From Poriferisodalis sp965204195 (GTDB lineage: Bacteria; Actinomycetota; Acidimicrobiia; Acidimicrobiales; Poriferisodalaceae): DNA of 64,000 nucleotides. Under the pieces are notes generated by a model, which did no database searches, had not been told where the DNA came from, and saw nothing but the letters and a program-made list of their open reading frames with translations. Shown one piece after another: positions 47,838-57,345 of this stretch. Each line of letters begins with the position of its first letter. Position 1 is the first letter of the stretch. The position numbers and the translations under genes are program-made. The DNA lies in the NCBI RefSeq assembly GCF_965204195.1, contig NZ_OZ241975.1, forward strand, positions 248,001-312,000. The letters are read 5' to 3'.

Positions 47838-48962
47838 ATGCCGCTCGACGGCCTACGAGTACTGGACCTCTCATCGGTGTTCGCCGGGCCGCACTGCGCC
47901 CGCTACCTAGCCGATTTCGGCGCCGATGTCATCAAGGTGGAGCGCCCCGGCGGCGACACCGTCCGCAACATGGGATGGCGGGATGCACAGGGCGAGACCC
48001 TGTGGTGGCGTCTGGTCAACCGCAACAAGCGCTGTGTCACGCTCGATCTCAAGGCCGCCGCCGACCTCGCGCTGCTGCGCCGGCTGCTCGCCGTCGCCGA
48101 TGTGCTGGTGGAGAACTTCCGGCCCGGCAAGCTCGAAGCGCTCGGCCTGGTGCCCGACGAACTGATCGCAGCCAACCCGAAGCTGGTCGTCGTGCGGCTG
48201 ACCGGCTTCGGCCAGGACGGCCCGTACCGCGACCGGCCGGGCTTCGCGACGCTCGCCGAGGCGATGAGCGGCTTCGCCTCGATGAACGGCGAGGCCGACG
48301 GCGCGCCGCTGCTGCCGCCGGTGGCGCTCACCGACGAGATGGCCGGCCTGGCCGGAGCGTTCGCGGCATTGGTGGCCCTGCGCAGCGGCATCGGCCAGGT
48401 CGTCGACGTCAATCTCCTCGAGTCCATGTCGCAGGCGATGGGCCCGCTCATGACCGCATGGCATACCGAGGGCTACCTGCAGCCCCGCCTCGGATCAGGC
48501 ATCCCCTACAGCGTCCCCCGCGGTACCTACCAGGCGTCCGACGGCGGATGGCTGGCTGTCAGCAGCTCCACCGACTCGGTCGCTGCACGGGTCATGGAGA
48601 TGATCGGCATCGGCGACGACGAGCGCTTCACCACCTTCGAAGGACGCATGGCCCACCGTGCCGAGTTGGACGAGGCAATGGCCCAGTGGGTGTCACAGCG
48701 CACGCTCGCCGAAGCAGTTGAGGCATTCGACAACGCCCAAGCCGCCGCAGCCCCGGTGCTCGACATGAGCCAGCTCGCAGACGACCCTCACGCCAAATCC
48801 CGCGAAGTGTTCGTGGAAGTCGACGGCCTCATGCAGCAGAACGTGATCGCCCGCCTGAGCGCCACACCCGGCCAAGTCCGCTGGACCGGCCGCAATGAAG
48901 GCGCCGACAACCACTCCCTAGCCAACATCACAGACAAGACCGACCCCTGGCCCCAACCCTGA
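47838..48962 (+). CDS. Family III CoA-transferase (CaiB/BaiF)
   Basis: 374 residues from ATG 47838. GTG 47808, 2 nt after the accE stop, is an alternative adding ten residues. Features are LRVLDLSSVFAGPHCARYLA, VIKVERPGGDTVRN, the catalytic aspartate region NRNKRCVTLDLKAAADLALL, and ENFRPGKLEALGL. It transfers CoA between carboxylic acids; the substrate is unknown. Coupled to accD-accE and near a MeaA-type mutase, a C4/C5-dicarboxyl-CoA step is plausible (inference). Confidence 0.85.
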   Translation: MPLDGLRVLDLSSVFAGPHCARYLADFGADVIKVERPGGDTVRNMGWRDAQGETLWWRLVNRNKRCVTLDLKAAADLALLRRLLAVADVLVENFRPGKLEALGLVPDELIAANPKLVVVRLTGFGQDGPYRDRPGFATLAEAMSGFASMNGEADGAPLLPPVALTDEMAGLAGAFAALVALRSGIGQVVDVNLLESMSQAMGPLMTAWHTEGYLQPRLGSGIPYSVPRGTYQASDGGWLAVSSSTDSVAARVMEMIGIGDDERFTTFEGRMAHRAELDEAMAQWVSQRTLAEAVEAFDNAQAAAAPVLDMSQLADDPHAKSREVFVEVDGLMQQNVIARLSATPGQVRWTGRNEGADNHSLANITDKTDPWPQP

Positions 48963-48986
48963 GAGCTTGAGGACCCGCAGAAACGA

Positions 48987-49102
48987 GGGGCGGGTGCGGG
49001 CAGATGCGCCCACGCGCAGTTCGCAGCGCCAAAGCCCATCCACCTCGCTACGGGCGGCGCTGCGCATGTCTGAGCATGGGTGTAGCTGCCCGTAGCCGCC
49101 CC
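48987..49102. repeat. Dispersed inverted-repeat element, copy A
   Basis: A 116-bp element with terminal inverted repeats (GGGGCGGGTGCGGGCAG / CTGCCCGTAGCCGCCCC, two mismatches) and the shared core CGCGCAGTTCGCAGCGCCAA. Diverged relative of copies B and C. It sits between the convergent CoA-transferase and HTTM genes and could act as a bidirectional terminator here. Confidence 0.75.
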
Positions 49103-49112
49103 GGAGCCAACA

Positions 49113-50525
49113 TCAGTCGTCGGATGGGATCGGCGCCACGCCCTTCAGCTTCAACAACACCCACCGCCCGGCCTTCATCAGCGGGTACGTGAAGCGCGAG
49201 ATCAGCGGCGAGCTGAACGCCAGCCGGTTGAACTTGTTGAAAGCACCATGATCGGTCGACAGCAGCGCGAGCACGTGCAGCGCTTCATGACCGACATAGT
49301 GCCGGTCGCCGATCTTCACCACCATCCCGTCATTCAGGTCGTGCGGCAGCCGCCGCACTTCGTCGACGATCGGCCCGCCTTGGCGCGCGTCGACCAGCAC
49401 GAATTCCCCCACAGATTGCCGCAGCCTCAGGTACTGGGCGTAGTTGCTGCACATCGGGCACTCGCCGTCGTACACCAGCCAGACCCGATCCGTCTCCTGA
49501 GGCCGTTGCGATCGCTGGCGCCGCTGCATGAGACGGAACGGTATGCCAACGAGCGGCAGCGACCGCACGGTCCCCGACAACGAGAACCGGTCAGGAGCAA
49601 GCGGAGACAGCAACAAGAAGAGACCCAACAGGAAAATGCTGTATTCGTTGAAGATCCTGAGTGTCCAACCGCTCAATAGATGGAAGAGGATCAACGAGAA
49701 CCCATACAGGCGATGCAACCGGGGGCGGAATACAACCAGCAACGCCGTTACTTGAACGTAGAGCAGCCCCAGCCACATCGCATAGCTCAAGAGTTCCCAT
49801 CGCACGACAATCGGCAGGGCCGGAGGTATGTCGCCAAGCTGATCGAGTGCCCGATTGAGCGCGGTGCGCGTCAGGGCGCTGGGAGACAGTGCGTCGAGAC
49901 CGCTGAAGTAGAGCTTCTGAATCCCGGCCAGCGTGTATGGCATCAGGACGAGAGCCTGCGCAAACCAGAATACGGCCAGAATTCGAGTCGCCCTGCGATA
50001 CCTCGACTGTCGCCGCTCGCTGGCTGTGGGCAAGAAGATGAGAGCGAAACTGGCGAACAACAGAACATGCAAGCCGTGATTGATGGCTCCGTATGAGTTG
50101 CTGAGTGCCACCTGCAGCAGGACATAGAGAAATGTCCCCCATCTGGGCAGGGCAGTTCTCTGAGATACGGCGGACCACAGCGCAAACACGACTCCTGCGG
50201 CCGTAAACGCGGTCGCATGCTTGAACCACTCCGGGCTCAGCAACCACTCAAATATGCGAATCGGCCAGAGCGGAGCATGCGGCGCTGTGCCGGTATATGC
50301 CTGAGCAAATCTCAGCGAGGAAACGGCAATGAGCCATGCAACATAGAGATAGAAGACTCTTGCGAGCCACATGACTCTGGTCGTGGCTGATATCAGGTCT
50401 GACGGCGACCGTCGCTCGGTCGTGCGCAGGTTCAACACAGACCTGCGAAATCTGCGCAGCCGCGCCCTTGTCGCTCGGTGCAGATACTTGCCGGAACGCA
50501 AGCGTCCACTGTCCGTTTCCTTCAT
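49113..50525 (-). CDS. HTTM membrane protein fused to DCC-type thiol oxidoreductase
   Basis: 470 residues. The N-terminal ~330 residues hold a multi-helix HTTM (vitamin K gamma-carboxylase-like) membrane domain with LSNSYGAINHGLHVLLFASF. The C-terminal ~120 residues are a DCC/DUF393 domain with WLVYDGECPMCSNYAQYL, whose CxxC is of thioredoxin type. ATG 50525 is preferred: the frame to 50822 only overlaps the upstream HTTM gene. Third gene of a three-gene minus-strand run. Such fusions may couple membrane carboxylation or redox steps; true function unknown. Confidence 0.75.
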   Translation of the reverse strand: MKETDSGRLRSGKYLHRATRARLRRFRRSVLNLRTTERRSPSDLISATTRVMWLARVFYLYVAWLIAVSSLRFAQAYTGTAPHAPLWPIRIFEWLLSPEWFKHATAFTAAGVVFALWSAVSQRTALPRWGTFLYVLLQVALSNSYGAINHGLHVLLFASFALIFLPTASERRQSRYRRATRILAVFWFAQALVLMPYTLAGIQKLYFSGLDALSPSALTRTALNRALDQLGDIPPALPIVVRWELLSYAMWLGLLYVQVTALLVVFRPRLHRLYGFSLILFHLLSGWTLRIFNEYSIFLLGLFLLLSPLAPDRFSLSGTVRSLPLVGIPFRLMQRRQRSQRPQETDRVWLVYDGECPMCSNYAQYLRLRQSVGEFVLVDARQGGPIVDEVRRLPHDLNDGMVVKIGDRHYVGHEALHVLALLSTDHGAFNKFNRLAFSSPLISRFTYPLMKAGRWVLLKLKGVAPIPSDD

Positions 50526-50551
50526 CGCAGCAGTCGAGTCGTCAGTAGATG

Positions 50552-51523
50552 TCAAAGAGCATTCCGCCGCTGCACCAGACGGAACGGTATGCCCGCGAGC
50601 GGCAGCGAACGCACGGTTGCCGGCAGCGAGAACCGAGCTGGTGCAAGCGGCGACAGCAGCAGGAACAGGCCCAGCATGACGATGTTGAGCGAGAACGAGA
50701 TGTTCATGAGCCAATCGCTGGTGATGTGGAACAGCATCAGCACCGCGCCGAACGGCCGGTGCAGGTGGGGCCGGAACACCACCAGCAGCGCGAAGACTTC
50801 GATGTAGAGCGTGAGCCACCACATCGACTGCGCCAACCAGTTGTGCTGCGCCACGAACGGCAGCAGGATCGGGATGTTGTCTGCCTCGAGCAGCGCCCGG
50901 TCCAGCAGGATTCTCGACATCGCGTCAGTCGAGAACACTTCGAGGCGGCTGTGCCAGAGCTTCCAGAAGCCCGACAGCGTGTACGACAGCAGAATCAGGC
51001 CCTGCGCAAACCACAAGACCGCGAGACAGCGGAGCACGCTCTTGCGTGCCATGAGGCGGCCCTCGTCGCGGCCCGGCAGGAACAGCAGCGCGAAGCCGAC
51101 GAAGAGCATGATGTGCGAGCCGTGATTGATGGCACCGTAGGAATTGGCGAGCGCCACGTGCACCAGCAGGTAGGCGAAGCTGCCAAGACGCCACACCAAC
51201 AGCCGGGGGAAGCCCGCAGCCCCGATGGCAAACAGCAGCCCAACCACCGTGACGACGCGGTCGTGTTCGAACCACCCCGATCCGGTCAGCCAACCCACGG
51301 CGTCGATGGGCCACAGCGGCGCCGTGGGCGGCTGCCCCATGTAGGCATGGGCGAACTGCAGTCCTGAGGTGCCGATGTTGAAGGCGAGGAAGAGGTAGTA
51401 GAAGCGGCCGAGCATGATCACATCGGCGGCTGCCCCCCTCAACTCAGCCTCCGAGCGTCGCTCGGCTTCATCGACCTGCAGTGCTGACTTGCGGATCCGA
51501 CGCATCGGCGCCGTGGCGCGCAC
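50552..51523 (-). CDS. HTTM domain membrane protein
   Basis: 323 residues, six or more predicted membrane helices, HTTM family. Shares LANSYGAINHGSHIMLFVGF and LLLSPLAP with the downstream paralogue, indicating local duplication. GTG 51523 starts 6 nt after the preceding stop. Family members relate to vitamin K-dependent gamma-carboxylases, but bacterial roles are mostly unknown. Confidence 0.75.
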   Translation of the reverse strand: MRATAPMRRIRKSALQVDEAERRSEAELRGAAADVIMLGRFYYLFLAFNIGTSGLQFAHAYMGQPPTAPLWPIDAVGWLTGSGWFEHDRVVTVVGLLFAIGAAGFPRLLVWRLGSFAYLLVHVALANSYGAINHGSHIMLFVGFALLFLPGRDEGRLMARKSVLRCLAVLWFAQGLILLSYTLSGFWKLWHSRLEVFSTDAMSRILLDRALLEADNIPILLPFVAQHNWLAQSMWWLTLYIEVFALLVVFRPHLHRPFGAVLMLFHITSDWLMNISFSLNIVMLGLFLLLSPLAPARFSLPATVRSLPLAGIPFRLVQRRNAL

Positions 51524-51529
51524 GGCCGT

Positions 51530-52075
51530 CTACTCCGTTTCCGCGGACGGCTCGATCCGGCCGGTCTCGGTGTTCCACCGGCCGATGACGCTGACAGGCC
51601 GGTAGAAGTCGGTCCTGAGAGCGGTTCCGTCCGCGAGATCGTCTACACCGTCCCGAACATCACCCAGGTCGACTTCGGCTTCGATGATGCTGAAGTCGAT
51701 GCTGCGGTCTCCGAGCGCTCGCCGCACGATCGGTACCAGCACGTCGGAGACCGTGTCGTCGCAGGGATCGCCCCGGCGGCACGCCCAAGCAGTGCTGCTC
51801 AGCACCTTCCAGTCCCTGATGTCGGTGCTCGGGATCAGGTAGAAGCCGCCTTCGGCTGGCTCACCGTCGATCGCGTCGATGAACAGTCCGAACTCGGTTG
51901 TCTGCCAGTCGGGGATGTTCGCGAACAGCTTCCACCTGAAAAAGGGGAAGACCTCAGAGTGGTCATCCTCGATGACCCCGTTGAGCGGGATCATGGCGAG
52001 ATAGAGGACGAAGAACATCGGAACGAGCAGCTTCCACCGACGGCGGCGCCTGATGCGTGAGGCGGTGCCGGTCAC
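51530..52075 (-). CDS. Membrane-anchored protein of HTTM operon, unknown function
   Basis: 181 residues with an Arg-rich N-terminus, one membrane segment (LLVPMFFVLYLAMIPLNGV) and a soluble extracytoplasmic part containing FPFFRWKLFANIPDW and two cysteines (ACRRGDPC). I recognise only that similar single-span proteins accompany HTTM genes. It begins the run, 68 nt after the mutase gene on the same strand. Confidence 0.65.
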   Translation of the reverse strand: MTGTASRIRRRRRWKLLVPMFFVLYLAMIPLNGVIEDDHSEVFPFFRWKLFANIPDWQTTEFGLFIDAIDGEPAEGGFYLIPSTDIRDWKVLSSTAWACRRGDPCDDTVSDVLVPIVRRALGDRSIDFSIIEAEVDLGDVRDGVDDLADGTALRTDFYRPVSVIGRWNTETGRIEPSAETE

Positions 52076-52143
52076 GGGATCCTCAGGTCTCCGGCGGGTG
52101 TTGTCGTCGGCGTTGGGTGCAAGACATGAGCGTGGCGCGCGGT

Positions 52144-54111
52144 TCAGCCAGTGCCGGCGCGTGACTGCTCGGCCAGGCCGGCAATGTCGGCCATGATCGC
52201 GGCGAGTTCGAAGTCCTTCGGGGTGTAGACGGCGGCGACGCCGGCGTCTCGCAGCGCCTGATGGTCCGCAGGCGGGATGATGCCGCCGACGATCACCGGG
52301 GCGTTCACGCCCTCAGCGTCGAGGCATGCCAGCACCTCGGGCACCAGCTCCAGGTGCGACCCCGACAGGATCGACAGGCCCACCACGTCCACGTCCTCGT
52401 CACGTGCGGTAGCGGCGATGTGGCTCGGGGTCAGCCGGATGCCCTCGTACACCACTTCCATGCCGGCATCGCGAGCCGCAACAGCCACCTGCTCGGCGCC
52501 ATTGGAATGGCCGTCGAGGCCCGGCTTGGCAACCAGCACGCGGGGCGGCCCGCCCTCCATCGCCGCGCACCGCTGGGCCACGTTCGCCAGCGCCGTTCCT
52601 CTCGACGCCTGGACGGCACGCGCGCCACCCAAGCCGGTCGGTGCACGGAACTCGCCGAACACCTCGCGCAGGGCTTGCGCCCACTCGCCGGTCGTCACCC
52701 CTGCATGGGCGGCCTCGATGCTCGGCCCCATGATGTTCACATCGCCCGATGCGGCCACCCGCAGGTCGTCGAGGGCAGCGACGACCCGGTTCGAGTCGCG
52801 TGCGCCCCGCCAGCGTTCGAGGTCGGCAACCAGCTCGGCTTCGGTCTCGGGATCCACCCGCAAGATCGACTCGTCGCCCTCCAGCGGCGAAGGCGCCGTC
52901 TCGGTGAACTCATTCACCCCCACCACGGTCAGTTCGCTGGCCTCGATCTGGCGCACCCGCTCGGTGTGGCTCGCCACCAAGCGCCGCTTCAGCTCGGTGA
53001 TCGCGGCGAACGCGCCCCCCATGGCGAGCACGTCGTCCAGCTCAGCCTGCGCCGCCTCGACCAGTTCGGCGGTGCGACCCTCGACCACAACGGAGCCGTC
53101 GAAGATGTCGCCGTACTCCAGCAGGTCGGTCTCGTGTGCCAGCACCTGCTGGATGCGCAGCGACCACTGCTGGTCCCAGGGCCGCGGCAGCCCCAGCGCC
53201 TCGTTCCACGCAGGCAGCTGCAGCGAGCGGGTCCGCGCCCGCTGCGACAGCGTCACGCCCAGGGCTTCGAGCGTGATTCTGGCCACGTTGTTCTCGGGCT
53301 GCGCCTCGGTGAGCCCGAGCGAGTTCACCTGCACGCCGTAGCGGAACCGCCGCAGCTTCGGGTCGGCCACGCCGTAGCGCTCAGCGCAGATCTGGTCCCA
53401 CATCTGGGTGAAGGCCCGCACCTTGCAGACCTCTTCGATGAATCGGATGCCCCCGTTCACGAAGAACGAGATGCTGCCCACCGCGGCGTCGAAGCGTTCG
53501 GGGGGCACCTTGCCGCTGTCGCGCACGGCGTCGAGCACGTCGATCGCGGTGGCCAGCGCGTAGGCGATCTCCTGGGTGGGCGTGGCGCCGGCTTCCTGCA
53601 GGTGGTAGCTGCACACGTTGATCGGGTTCCACTGCGGCACATGGGCCGAGCAGTACGCCACCACGTCGACGGTGAGCCGACGGCTCGCCTCGGGCGGGAA
53701 GATGAACGTGCCCCGGCTCAGGTACTCCTTCACGATGTCGTTCTGGGTGGTGCCCCGCAGCGCCTCGGCCGCCACCCCGGCGTTCTGCGCGTTGGCGATG
53801 TAGAGGCTCAGCAGCCAGGGCGCCGTGGCGTTGATGGTCATGGAGGTGTTCATGGCATCGGGCGGGATGCCGTCCATGAGCTGGGCCATGTGACCCAGGT
53901 GGGTGACCGGCACGCCCACCTTGCCCACCTCGCCGCGCGCCATCGAGTGGTCGGGGTCGTAACCGGTCTGTGTCGGCAGGTCGAAGGCCACCGACAGCCC
54001 CGTCTGGCCCTTGGCCAGCATCGACCGGTACAGCTCGTTGGAAGCCCGGGCGGTGGAGTGCCCCGAGTACGTGCGCATCAGCCACGGACGCGAACGCTCC
54101 GGCGTCGCCAT
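52144..54111 (-). CDS. meaA: Coenzyme B12-dependent acyl-CoA mutase, MeaA/ethylmalonyl-CoA type
   Basis: Single-chain mutase of 655 residues. The N-terminal TIM barrel has GLSVAFDLPTQTGYDPDHSM and TINATAPWLLSLYIANAQ. The C-terminal cobalamin domain has the lower-ligand motif KPGLDGHSNGAEQVAV, then GLSILSGSHLELV and VGGIIPPADH. The length and one-chain layout fit MeaA/ethylmalonyl-CoA mutase rather than two-subunit methylmalonyl-CoA mutase; substrate not certain. ATG 54111 lies 13 nt after aat, and the longer frame to 54237 overlaps aat. Confidence 0.82.
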   Translation of the reverse strand: MATPERSRPWLMRTYSGHSTARASNELYRSMLAKGQTGLSVAFDLPTQTGYDPDHSMARGEVGKVGVPVTHLGHMAQLMDGIPPDAMNTSMTINATAPWLLSLYIANAQNAGVAAEALRGTTQNDIVKEYLSRGTFIFPPEASRRLTVDVVAYCSAHVPQWNPINVCSYHLQEAGATPTQEIAYALATAIDVLDAVRDSGKVPPERFDAAVGSISFFVNGGIRFIEEVCKVRAFTQMWDQICAERYGVADPKLRRFRYGVQVNSLGLTEAQPENNVARITLEALGVTLSQRARTRSLQLPAWNEALGLPRPWDQQWSLRIQQVLAHETDLLEYGDIFDGSVVVEGRTAELVEAAQAELDDVLAMGGAFAAITELKRRLVASHTERVRQIEASELTVVGVNEFTETAPSPLEGDESILRVDPETEAELVADLERWRGARDSNRVVAALDDLRVAASGDVNIMGPSIEAAHAGVTTGEWAQALREVFGEFRAPTGLGGARAVQASRGTALANVAQRCAAMEGGPPRVLVAKPGLDGHSNGAEQVAVAARDAGMEVVYEGIRLTPSHIAATARDEDVDVVGLSILSGSHLELVPEVLACLDAEGVNAPVIVGGIIPPADHQALRDAGVAAVYTPKDFELAAIMADIAGLAEQSRAGTG

Positions 54112-54124
54112 GCGGCTCAGCCTC

Positions 54125-54832
54125 TCAGCCGTCGAGCATGCGGAAGACCATCGGGCGCAGCCAGATCTCCGGCAGCGGCCGGGTGATGGCTTCGGCCAGC
54201 AGCTCCAGGTACGCCGCACGCTCGACCTCCACGGCACCCAGCCCGGCCAGGTGCGGTGTGGTCCATTGCACGTCCAGCAGCGCCCCCCCGGTCACCTTGA
54301 GCGCGTCCACCAGCGCCACCAGCGCCACCTTGGAGGCGTCGGTCTCGGTGTGGAACATCGACTCGCCGGCGAAGAAGGCGCCCACAGCCACGCCATACAG
54401 GCCGCCCACCAGCTCGTCGTCGAGCCAGGTCTCCACGCTGTGGGCCCATCCGAGTTCATGGAGCTGCAGATAGGCCTTGTGCATGTCGTCGCTGATCCAG
54501 CCGTGCGGCCGGGCGGGATCGGCGCACGACTCCAGCACCTGCTCGAAGGCGGTGTCGATGCGGATGTCGAAGCGTCGGCAGGCTCGCCGCAGCGAACGGC
54601 TCACCCGCAGGTAGCTGAGCGGCAGGATGCCGCGCGGGTCGGGCGACCACCAGCCGACGGTGTCGCCCAGCGGCATGGGGAACAGTCCGGCCCGGTAGGC
54701 GCCGAGCAGCGTGCCTGCCTCGAGGTCGGCGCCTGCACCGACGAGGCCGTTCTCGTCTGCGGTCGACGCGGGAGGGAATGACCATCCCGACGCGGGTGGC
54801 TCCGTGGGGCCGTCTTCAGACTGGCGCTGCAT
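54125..54832 (-). CDS. aat: Leucyl/phenylalanyl-tRNA-protein transferase
   Basis: N-end-rule transferase adding Leu/Phe to N-terminal Arg/Lys, 235 residues. Conserved segments are LLGAYRAGLFPMPLGD, WWSPDPRGILPL, GWAHSVETWLDDELVGGLYG and FFAGESMFHTETDASKVAL. TAGAGT ends 7 nt before ATG 54832. Cotranscribed with the downstream mutase gene. A slightly long, low-complexity N-terminus (first ~25 residues) is present. Confidence 0.9.
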   Translation of the reverse strand: MQRQSEDGPTEPPASGWSFPPASTADENGLVGAGADLEAGTLLGAYRAGLFPMPLGDTVGWWSPDPRGILPLSYLRVSRSLRRACRRFDIRIDTAFEQVLESCADPARPHGWISDDMHKAYLQLHELGWAHSVETWLDDELVGGLYGVAVGAFFAGESMFHTETDASKVALVALVDALKVTGGALLDVQWTTPHLAGLGAVEVERAAYLELLAEAITRPLPEIWLRPMVFRMLDG

Positions 54833-54839
54833 GAGGGCG

Positions 54840-54845
54840 ACTCTA
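54840..54845 (-). promoter_or_regulatory. Candidate -10 box for leaderless aat
   Basis: On the minus strand TAGAGT ends 7 nt before ATG 54832. Confidence 0.45.
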
Positions 54846-54888
54846 CGCCTGATCGGTTCGACGCGTTGGGCCCGCAGCCCCGTTCTCG

Positions 54889-55809
54889 CTAGCTGCGCGC
54901 ATCGGTGTATGCATCGATCTGAGCTTGGCTGGCCTCGCTGATGGTCACGCTGTTCACCACAACATCCTGGACCGGCACGTCGCCTGCCGCGGTCGCGACA
55001 CCTTCGATCTCCATGACGACGTCCATGCCCTCGACGACATGGCCCAGCGGCGAGTAGAGCGGCGGCAGCCCGGCGCCGTTGGGGCCGGTGATCACGAAGA
55101 ACTGCGAGCCATTGGTGGCCGGATTGCCCCGGTTGGCCATGGCCACCGAGCCGATCCGGTACCAGTCGTCCGCGGGCGGGAAGTCACCGGTGAATTGGTA
55201 GCCGGGACCGCCGCGGCCGAAGTCGAGCTGCACATCGCCGCCCTGGATCACGAAGTCGGAGATGATCCGGTGGAACAGCGTGCCGTCGAATGCGCCCCAG
55301 CGGCCCAGCACCACGAAGTTGTTGACGCTGTCGATGTCGAGCGCAGGGTCGAGCAGCATCGTGAAGCTGCCCATGTTCGTCTCGAAGGCCGCGGCGTACA
55401 TGGTGTCGGGATCGATGCAGAGCGGCGGCGGGGCGTCGAACTGGTTGAGCGGCCCATCGCTGCCGTCCTCCGCAGGACAGGCCGTGGGGTCTGGCGCCGC
55501 CGCCTCATCGGAGCCGCTGTCGGCCTCAGCCTCGGCCGCAGCCTCAGTAACCGGCGGAGCTTCGTCGCCCGGCTCATCAGTTTCGAACGCAGTGACCTCA
55601 GTCACCTCGGCAGCGATCGCAGCATCGCCATCGTCAGAACCGTCGCCGCTGAAGATGCTCCAAAGCAGCAGAGCCAAGAGCACCGCCGCCACAGCCAGCA
55701 CCACCCGCAACACCTTGCGAGTAGTGCTCGAACGCTTCTTGGCGCGTTCCGCTTCGGCAACCGCCCGCATGCGGTTCTCCCGCTGCCGCTGTCGTTTCTC
55801 GCTGCTCAT
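54889..55809 (-). CDS. Membrane-anchored cyclophilin-type peptidyl-prolyl isomerase
   Basis: 306 residues. A basic N-terminus (1-30) and one membrane helix (VLRVVLAVAAVLLALLLWSI) lead into an acidic Glu/Ala-rich linker (55-110) and a cyclophilin domain with FDGTLFHRIISDFVIQGGD, GSVAMANRGNPATNGSQFFV and LGHVVEGMDV. A cysteine pair in the linker (near 107 and 125) could be disulfide-bonded. It probably assists folding of secreted proteins. CAGGGG lies before ATG 55809. Confidence 0.88.
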   Translation of the reverse strand: MSSEKRQRQRENRMRAVAEAERAKKRSSTTRKVLRVVLAVAAVLLALLLWSIFSGDGSDDGDAAIAAEVTEVTAFETDEPGDEAPPVTEAAAEAEADSGSDEAAAPDPTACPAEDGSDGPLNQFDAPPPLCIDPDTMYAAAFETNMGSFTMLLDPALDIDSVNNFVVLGRWGAFDGTLFHRIISDFVIQGGDVQLDFGRGGPGYQFTGDFPPADDWYRIGSVAMANRGNPATNGSQFFVITGPNGAGLPPLYSPLGHVVEGMDVVMEIEGVATAAGDVPVQDVVVNSVTISEASQAQIDAYTDARS

Positions 55810-55885
55810 AAGTGCCCCTGAGATGTGCCGGCGGTCACACTACCGACGCCCAGTCGACACCCTGGGCAAAGACACAACGCAGCAA

Positions 55886-56002
55886 GGGGTGGGCGGGGGC
55901 AGGTGTGCCCGCGCGCAGTTCGCAGCGCCAAAGCCCATCCACCCTGCAGCGGGCGGCGCTGCGCTTGTTTGAAGCACGGGTGCGCCTGCCCCCGCCCACC
56001 CC
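55886..56002. repeat. Dispersed inverted-repeat element, copy B
   Basis: 117 bp bounded by a perfect 18-bp inverted repeat (GGGGTGGGCGGGGGCAGG and its complement); pairing continues inwards with mismatches. Nearly identical to copy C. It lies in the 264-nt divergent spacer between the cyclophilin gene and lysC. Confidence 0.85.
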
Positions 56003-56059
56003 GGAAGCATGTACCGCCCTGGACGCACTTGATCAGAAAGCGCCCGCAAGCCCCCCCGA

Positions 56060-56065
56060 TACCCT
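56060..56065 (+). promoter_or_regulatory. Candidate -10 box for leaderless lysC
   Basis: TACCCT ends 8 nt before GTG 56074; no Shine-Dalgarno is visible. Confidence 0.45.
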
Positions 56066-56073
56066 CGCCCAAC

Positions 56074-57300
56074 GTGCCCCTAGTCGTGCAGAAGTTCGGC
56101 GGAACGTCAATCGCCAGCGCGCCGCGCATGCGCGAGGTAGCCGACCACGTAAAGCACTGCCGCAGCCGCGGCGACGAGATCGTGCTGGTCGTCAGCGCCA
56201 TGGGCTCGGAGACCGACGACCTCCTCGCGCTGGCCGCCCAGATCACCGACGAACCGTCGGGCCGCGAGGTCGACATGCTCATCACCGCAGGCGAGCGCAA
56301 GGCCATCGCGCTCATGTGCATGGCGCTGCACGATGTGGGCGTTGCGGCCGACTCGTTCACCGGCAGCCAAGCGGGCTTTCTCACCGACACGAACCACCGC
56401 AACGCCAAGATCCTGTCGGTGACACCCAAGCGGGTCACAGAATCGCTCGAAGCCGGTCGCGTCGCTGTCGTCGCCGGCGCGCAGGGCGTGTCGACCGACA
56501 ACGACGTGACGTTCCTGGGACGCGGCGGGTCAGACACCACGGCCGTTGCCCTGGCGCACGGCCTCGGCGCCGACGCCTGCGAGCTCTACACCGATGTGTC
56601 GGGAGTGTTCACCACCGATCCACGGGTGTGCCCCGCCGCTCGCAAGATCGCGCGCATCGGGTTCGATGAGCTGCTCGAAATGACCGCGATGGGCTGCCCC
56701 AAGCCGGCCGCCCGCTCGGTCGAGGTTGCCCGCACGTACGGCGTTCCCCTGCACGTGCGCTCGGCGTTCACGTGGGAACCGGGAACATGGGTCGTTGACA
56801 CGGAGTCAGGCATGGACGTGAGAGAAATGGAAAAGCCGATCGTGACCGGCATCGTGCCGGACACATCGCAGGCCAAGGTGACGCTGGTCGGCGTCCGCGA
56901 CGAGCCAGGCATCGCCGCCAAGGTGTTCCGCACGCTCGCCGATGCAGCGGTCGTGGTCGACATGATCGTGCAGAACGTGGGCGACCACGATCGCACCGAC
57001 ATCTCGTTCACGGTGCCCGCAGAGAGCGCCGATGAGGTGCGCGGCATCTGCGAGGGAATGGTGGACACGGTGGGCTTCTCGTCGACCAACACCGATGCCG
57101 ACATCGCCCGGGTCTCGCTCGTGGGTGCCGGCATGGCCAGTCACCCCGGCGTGGCCGCCACCATGTTCGAGACGCTGGCATCCCAGAACATCAACATCGA
57201 GATGATCTCCACCTCGCCGATCCGCATCTCCTGCGTAGTAGCCGAAGCAGACGTAGACCGAGCCACAGTCGCCCTGCACACAGCCTTCGGCCTGGATTGA
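56074..57300 (+). CDS. lysC: Aspartate kinase
   Basis: First step of lysine/threonine/methionine synthesis, 408 residues. The kinase domain begins PLVVQKFGGTSIA and holds VTFLGRGGSDTTAVALA and LYTDVSGVFTTDPR. Two ACT domains follow (VTLVGVRDEPGIAAKVF, VSLVGAGMASHPGVAATMFE), the usual allosteric feedback module. GTG 56074 is chosen because the domain starts there; the frame upstream runs through repeat copy B. Followed by asd on the same strand. Confidence 0.92.
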   Translation: MPLVVQKFGGTSIASAPRMREVADHVKHCRSRGDEIVLVVSAMGSETDDLLALAAQITDEPSGREVDMLITAGERKAIALMCMALHDVGVAADSFTGSQAGFLTDTNHRNAKILSVTPKRVTESLEAGRVAVVAGAQGVSTDNDVTFLGRGGSDTTAVALAHGLGADACELYTDVSGVFTTDPRVCPAARKIARIGFDELLEMTAMGCPKPAARSVEVARTYGVPLHVRSAFTWEPGTWVVDTESGMDVREMEKPIVTGIVPDTSQAKVTLVGVRDEPGIAAKVFRTLADAAVVVDMIVQNVGDHDRTDISFTVPAESADEVRGICEGMVDTVGFSSTNTDADIARVSLVGAGMASHPGVAATMFETLASQNINIEMISTSPIRISCVVAEADVDRATVALHTAFGLD

Positions 57301-57345
57301 CCAGGCGAAGAAAAGACGGCCTGGATTGAAATCCACGCGGAACGA

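Noticed and set aside
56051..56057. 7-C run before lysC as a phase-variation tract
   Set aside because: Short, upstream of the start codon, and common by chance at this GC content.
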